NCBI GenBank assembly: GCA_023231425.1
Contig: JALNVI010000108.1
Coordinates: forward strand, 1 to 6,519
DNA: 6,519 nucleotides
Direction: 5' to 3'
From: Desulforhopalus sp.
GTDB taxonomy: Bacteria; Desulfobacterota; Desulfobulbia; Desulfobulbales; Desulfocapsaceae
A program made the position numbers and the translations under genes. Below, one piece after another: positions 4,479 to 6,519 of this stretch. The stretch's first letter is position 1, and each line of letters begins with the position of its first letter. The notes under the pieces are model-generated. The model was not told the DNA's origin. It searched no databases and saw only the letters and a program-made list of their open reading frames with translations.

Positions 4479-6191
4479 ATGAAAAAAGTTTGTTTGAAAC
4501 TCCTGCTGCTGTCGGCGGTCTTTTTCCTGCCTCTCACAGCAGAGGCTAAAAACATTAATCTGCTCATTGTTCCTTTTGATGTCTCGGATGGCGGTCAATA
4601 CAGCGACATGCGTGACAGTATTCAAACGATGCTCATCAGTCGCCTCGCTTCGCATTCCGGGGTGAATGTTCTCGATAACGGTATGTCGACGGTGCAGCTT
4701 GAACAGCTTGGCAGTGGTAAAAAATTCAAGGGCCTCAGCAGGGAAGATGAGGATACATATCTTGTCACCGGTTCTCTCTTTGAAATTCAAAGTGGGGTGA
4801 AGGTTCAGGTGAACCTTATTCCCATTATCAACGGTGGTCTCGATCACGACTCACCGCCGTTGAGCTTTTCGGCCATGTCCGGCAAGGACGACAGTCTTAT
4901 CTCTGATATGGTTGAGCTGGCGCGGAAGATTAACGACGGGGCCTTTGAAGAACAGAGTTCGGTTATCATGGGCGGGGCAGAGAAGAGCGGCATGGGAGCC
5001 TTTGTCACCGAGCATCCCGAAGAGGCCTGGAAACGCGGACAATACTCCAATTTTGCCACCATCACCGGCAGTAAGGGCTTCAGTGCAAAGAATGTCGGCG
5101 CGCACAGTCACTTTGAGTTTGAGGATAAGCTTCTTGGCCTGCAGGTGATTGATGCCGATGGAGACGGGACCACGGATATCTTCCTCTTTTTCCCCAATCG
5201 GATTGAGGTGAGTCAACTCTCCAATCGCCGTCTGCGTCCGGTGGATGCCTGCACTCTGCCCATCGACCTGCGGGTACATGCGTGGAACTTTGCTGACCTC
5301 AACAGGGATGGCGTGCAAAGTCTCTACCTCAGTGCCACCAGTGGACTGAAGCTTGCCTCGGCGGTGCTCTCCTGGTCGAAACAGAAGGGTTTTGTCTGGC
5401 AGAAGGAAAATATTCCCTTTTACATTCGTCCCGTTCTTCTGCCCGGCCGTGGCATGACGTTACTGGCTCAGCGCCGCGGACTGGCGAAGATTGCGCTGCG
5501 TCGGCCCGGGGTGTTTATCTCCTCCTTTGACAGCAAAGGGGACGTGAAGCTGGGGCAAAGACTGCCGCTGCCGAAATCGGTCAACCTCTTTGATTTTGAA
5601 TATGCTGATCTTGACGGGGACAAGACCGCCGAATTGATCGCCATCGGCGGACATAATCACCTCAAGGTCTTCAATAGTGCCAATGAGCTGCTCTACGTGA
5701 GTGAAAAGCTCTACGGTGGCAGCAGGATCTCTATCGGCCCGACGTCGGGAGAGGCCACTGAGAAACAGAGTCGCTCCTCATTTTCCGTAGAGGAGGACGC
5801 CGATCGTGAGATTCTCTATATGCCTGGACGTATACTCGTGGTTGATTTTAACGGGGATGGTCATAAAGAAATTGTGGTTGCGGAGAGCAACGTGCCATCG
5901 CTGGGATTTCTCACCCGTCTGCGGCTTTTCAATTCCGGAAATATTACCGGGCTTACCTGGAACGGGGAAAGTTTTATTCCCTTCTGGGAGACCAGCAGTT
6001 TCCGTGGTTACCTCTCTGATTTCGGGATGACTCTGCGCAAAGGGAAGGGAGCAACACAGACTGGCATCCTCTACGTTTGCAATCTGCCCTCCAGTGGGAC
6101 GCTGCTCTCTCTGCTGCCGGGGACGAAAGAGTCTACCCTTACGGTGGGGCGCATTGACTTCTCTACCGAAAAGGAAAGTGAGCAGAAGTAG
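4479..6191 (+). CDS. Secreted FG-GAP/VCBS repeat protein with TolB/FlgO-like N-terminal domain
   Basis: A 570-residue exported protein. A signal peptide spans residues 1-23 (KKVCLKLLLLSAVFFLPLTAEA), with probable cleavage after AEA. Residues 25-120 (INLLIVPFDVSDGGQYSDMRDSIQTMLISRL, VNVLD, YLVTGSLFEIQSGVKVQVNLI) resemble the periplasmic nucleotide-free TolB-N/FlgO/CsgG-like fold. From about 190 on there are repeated aspartate-rich calcium-loop motifs of FG-GAP/VCBS type: IDADGDGTTDIFLF (224-237), FADLNRDGVQSLYLS (271-285), YADLDGDKTAELIAI (375-389) and VVDFNGDGHKEIVVAE (454-469). These suggest a beta-propeller that binds calcium. No C-terminal anchor is visible, so it is periplasmic or secreted. 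The start has TGAGG (4466-4470) eight bases upstream. It is transcribed alone after a 259-bp gap, and ten bases after its stop the third repeat locus begins. The substrate or partner is unknown. Confidence 0.85.
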   Translation: MKKVCLKLLLLSAVFFLPLTAEAKNINLLIVPFDVSDGGQYSDMRDSIQTMLISRLASHSGVNVLDNGMSTVQLEQLGSGKKFKGLSREDEDTYLVTGSLFEIQSGVKVQVNLIPIINGGLDHDSPPLSFSAMSGKDDSLISDMVELARKINDGAFEEQSSVIMGGAEKSGMGAFVTEHPEEAWKRGQYSNFATITGSKGFSAKNVGAHSHFEFEDKLLGLQVIDADGDGTTDIFLFFPNRIEVSQLSNRRLRPVDACTLPIDLRVHAWNFADLNRDGVQSLYLSATSGLKLASAVLSWSKQKGFVWQKENIPFYIRPVLLPGRGMTLLAQRRGLAKIALRRPGVFISSFDSKGDVKLGQRLPLPKSVNLFDFEYADLDGDKTAELIAIGGHNHLKVFNSANELLYVSEKLYGGSRISIGPTSGEATEKQSRSSFSVEEDADREILYMPGRILVVDFNGDGHKEIVVAESNVPSLGFLTRLRLFNSGNITGLTWNGESFIPFWETSSFRGYLSDFGMTLRKGKGATQTGILYVCNLPSSGTLLSLLPGTKESTLTVGRIDFSTEKESEQK

Positions 6192-6200
6192 GGATACAGA

Positions 6201-6330
6201 AGGGAGACAGGAGACAGGAGACGGGAGACAGGGAAAAGCCAAAAGCGGTAAGGCATTTTTTTACCGCGAAGAAAAACGAAACAGCGAAAAGATTTTTTTT
6301 GCCAACGAATAACTGCTCTAAGCATACGAA
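6201..6330 (+). repeat. Repeat locus 3, left arm: modules A, hairpin, B, C
   Basis: Module A (6201-6231) is identical over 31 bases to 131-161. GGAAAAGCC and then a perfect 7-bp inverted repeat GCGGTAA (6245-6251) / TTACCGC (6261-6267) with a T-rich loop follow. A shortened module B (6261-6280) and a well-kept module C (6281-6330) complete the arm. It directly follows the FG-GAP gene and could form the end of its transcript, but the hairpin is not followed by a T-run on the + strand. Confidence 0.85.
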
Positions 6331-6360
6331 TAAAGGCATTTTTTATATAAAGACAAAGAA

Positions 6361-6519
6361 TTTCACCGCGAAGGACACGAAGAGTAAAGATAGAACACCA
6401 ACAGCAATTTCCTGTTTAGTTTTCAAATCTTTTTCGCCTTTATTCGCATGATTCGTGTTTTTATTCGTTGGCAAAAAGTTTTTCGCTGTTCCGCCTTTTG
6501 CTTTTCCCTTTCTCCCGTC
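6361..6519 (-). repeat. Repeat locus 3, core and inverted right arm (cut by window end)
   Basis: Positions 6364-6381 (CACCGCGAAGGACACGAA) are a direct module-B-like unit. It is followed by CAACAGCAATTTCC (6399-6412), which is shared in reverse with locus 2. From 6437 to 6490 the sequence (CCTTTATTCGCATG, ATTCGTTGGC, TTTTTCGCTGTT) is the reverse complement of module C. From 6491 (CCGCCTTTTGC ... CTCCCGTC) it is the start of an inverted module A, as at 280-327. The arm continues beyond the window. Confidence 0.8.

Noticed and set aside
6201..6519. Insertion sequence end
   Set aside because: No transposase-like frame, and no terminal inverted repeat with target duplication could be seen inside the window; kept as a repeat family instead.

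Overview
The window looks like a chromosomal stretch of a Gram-negative bacterium of roughly balanced base composition. It has a lipoprotein signal, an FtsB/DivIC-type division protein, a TatC translocase and an exported propeller-like protein. The gene style (FmdB zinc ribbon, DUF523, a 4Fe-4S UDG-superfamily protein with an N-terminal 'LRGILRYHRELGID' segment) and the intergenic repeats suggest a deltaproteobacterium/Desulfobacterota, perhaps Desulfobulbales. That placement is an impression from family style, not a search result.

Layout. Positions 1-352 hold no gene and consist largely of mosaic intergenic repeats. A TatC homologue (353-1114, +) starts directly against the repeat. A DUF523 gene (1095-1511, -) overlaps the tatC 3' end by 20 bp. 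Its start lies 14 bp from the start of a divergently read FtsB/DivIC-like gene (1526-1861, +). A hairpin terminator (1864-1888) separates that gene from a convergent FmdB-type zinc-ribbon gene (1894-2103, -). Positions 2104-2810 hold the second repeat locus, between the divergent fmdB-like and lipoprotein genes. A lipoprotein of unknown function (2811-3341, +) overlaps by ATGA with a uracil-DNA-glycosylase-superfamily gene (3338-4219, +), so those two are probably translated together. After a 259-bp gap comes a secreted 570-residue FG-GAP/VCBS-type protein (4479-6191, +). The third repeat locus fills 6192-6519 and runs off the window.

How the genes relate. TatC (export) and the FtsB-like protein (divisome) are envelope functions, the lipoprotein and FG-GAP protein are exported, and DUF523, FmdB-like and UDG-like proteins are cytosolic. 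Apart from the lipoprotein/UDG couple there is no clear single pathway. I do not see a defence system, phage, transposase gene, tRNA, rRNA or CRISPR array.

Most interesting points. (1) A composite repeat family is built from reusable modules (GGAGACA heptamers, a GCGGTAA/TTACCGC hairpin, the CGCGAAGAA unit, the AGCGAAAAG...GCCAACGAAT unit) arranged as inverted arms around a core at three intergenic loci. (2) The UDG-family protein keeps all four Fe-S cysteines but has lost the usual GEAPG catalytic motif, and its gene carries a nine-G tract. (3) The TatC appears to lack the conserved N-terminal glutamate. (4) The DUF523 protein has an apparently shortened C-terminal loop.
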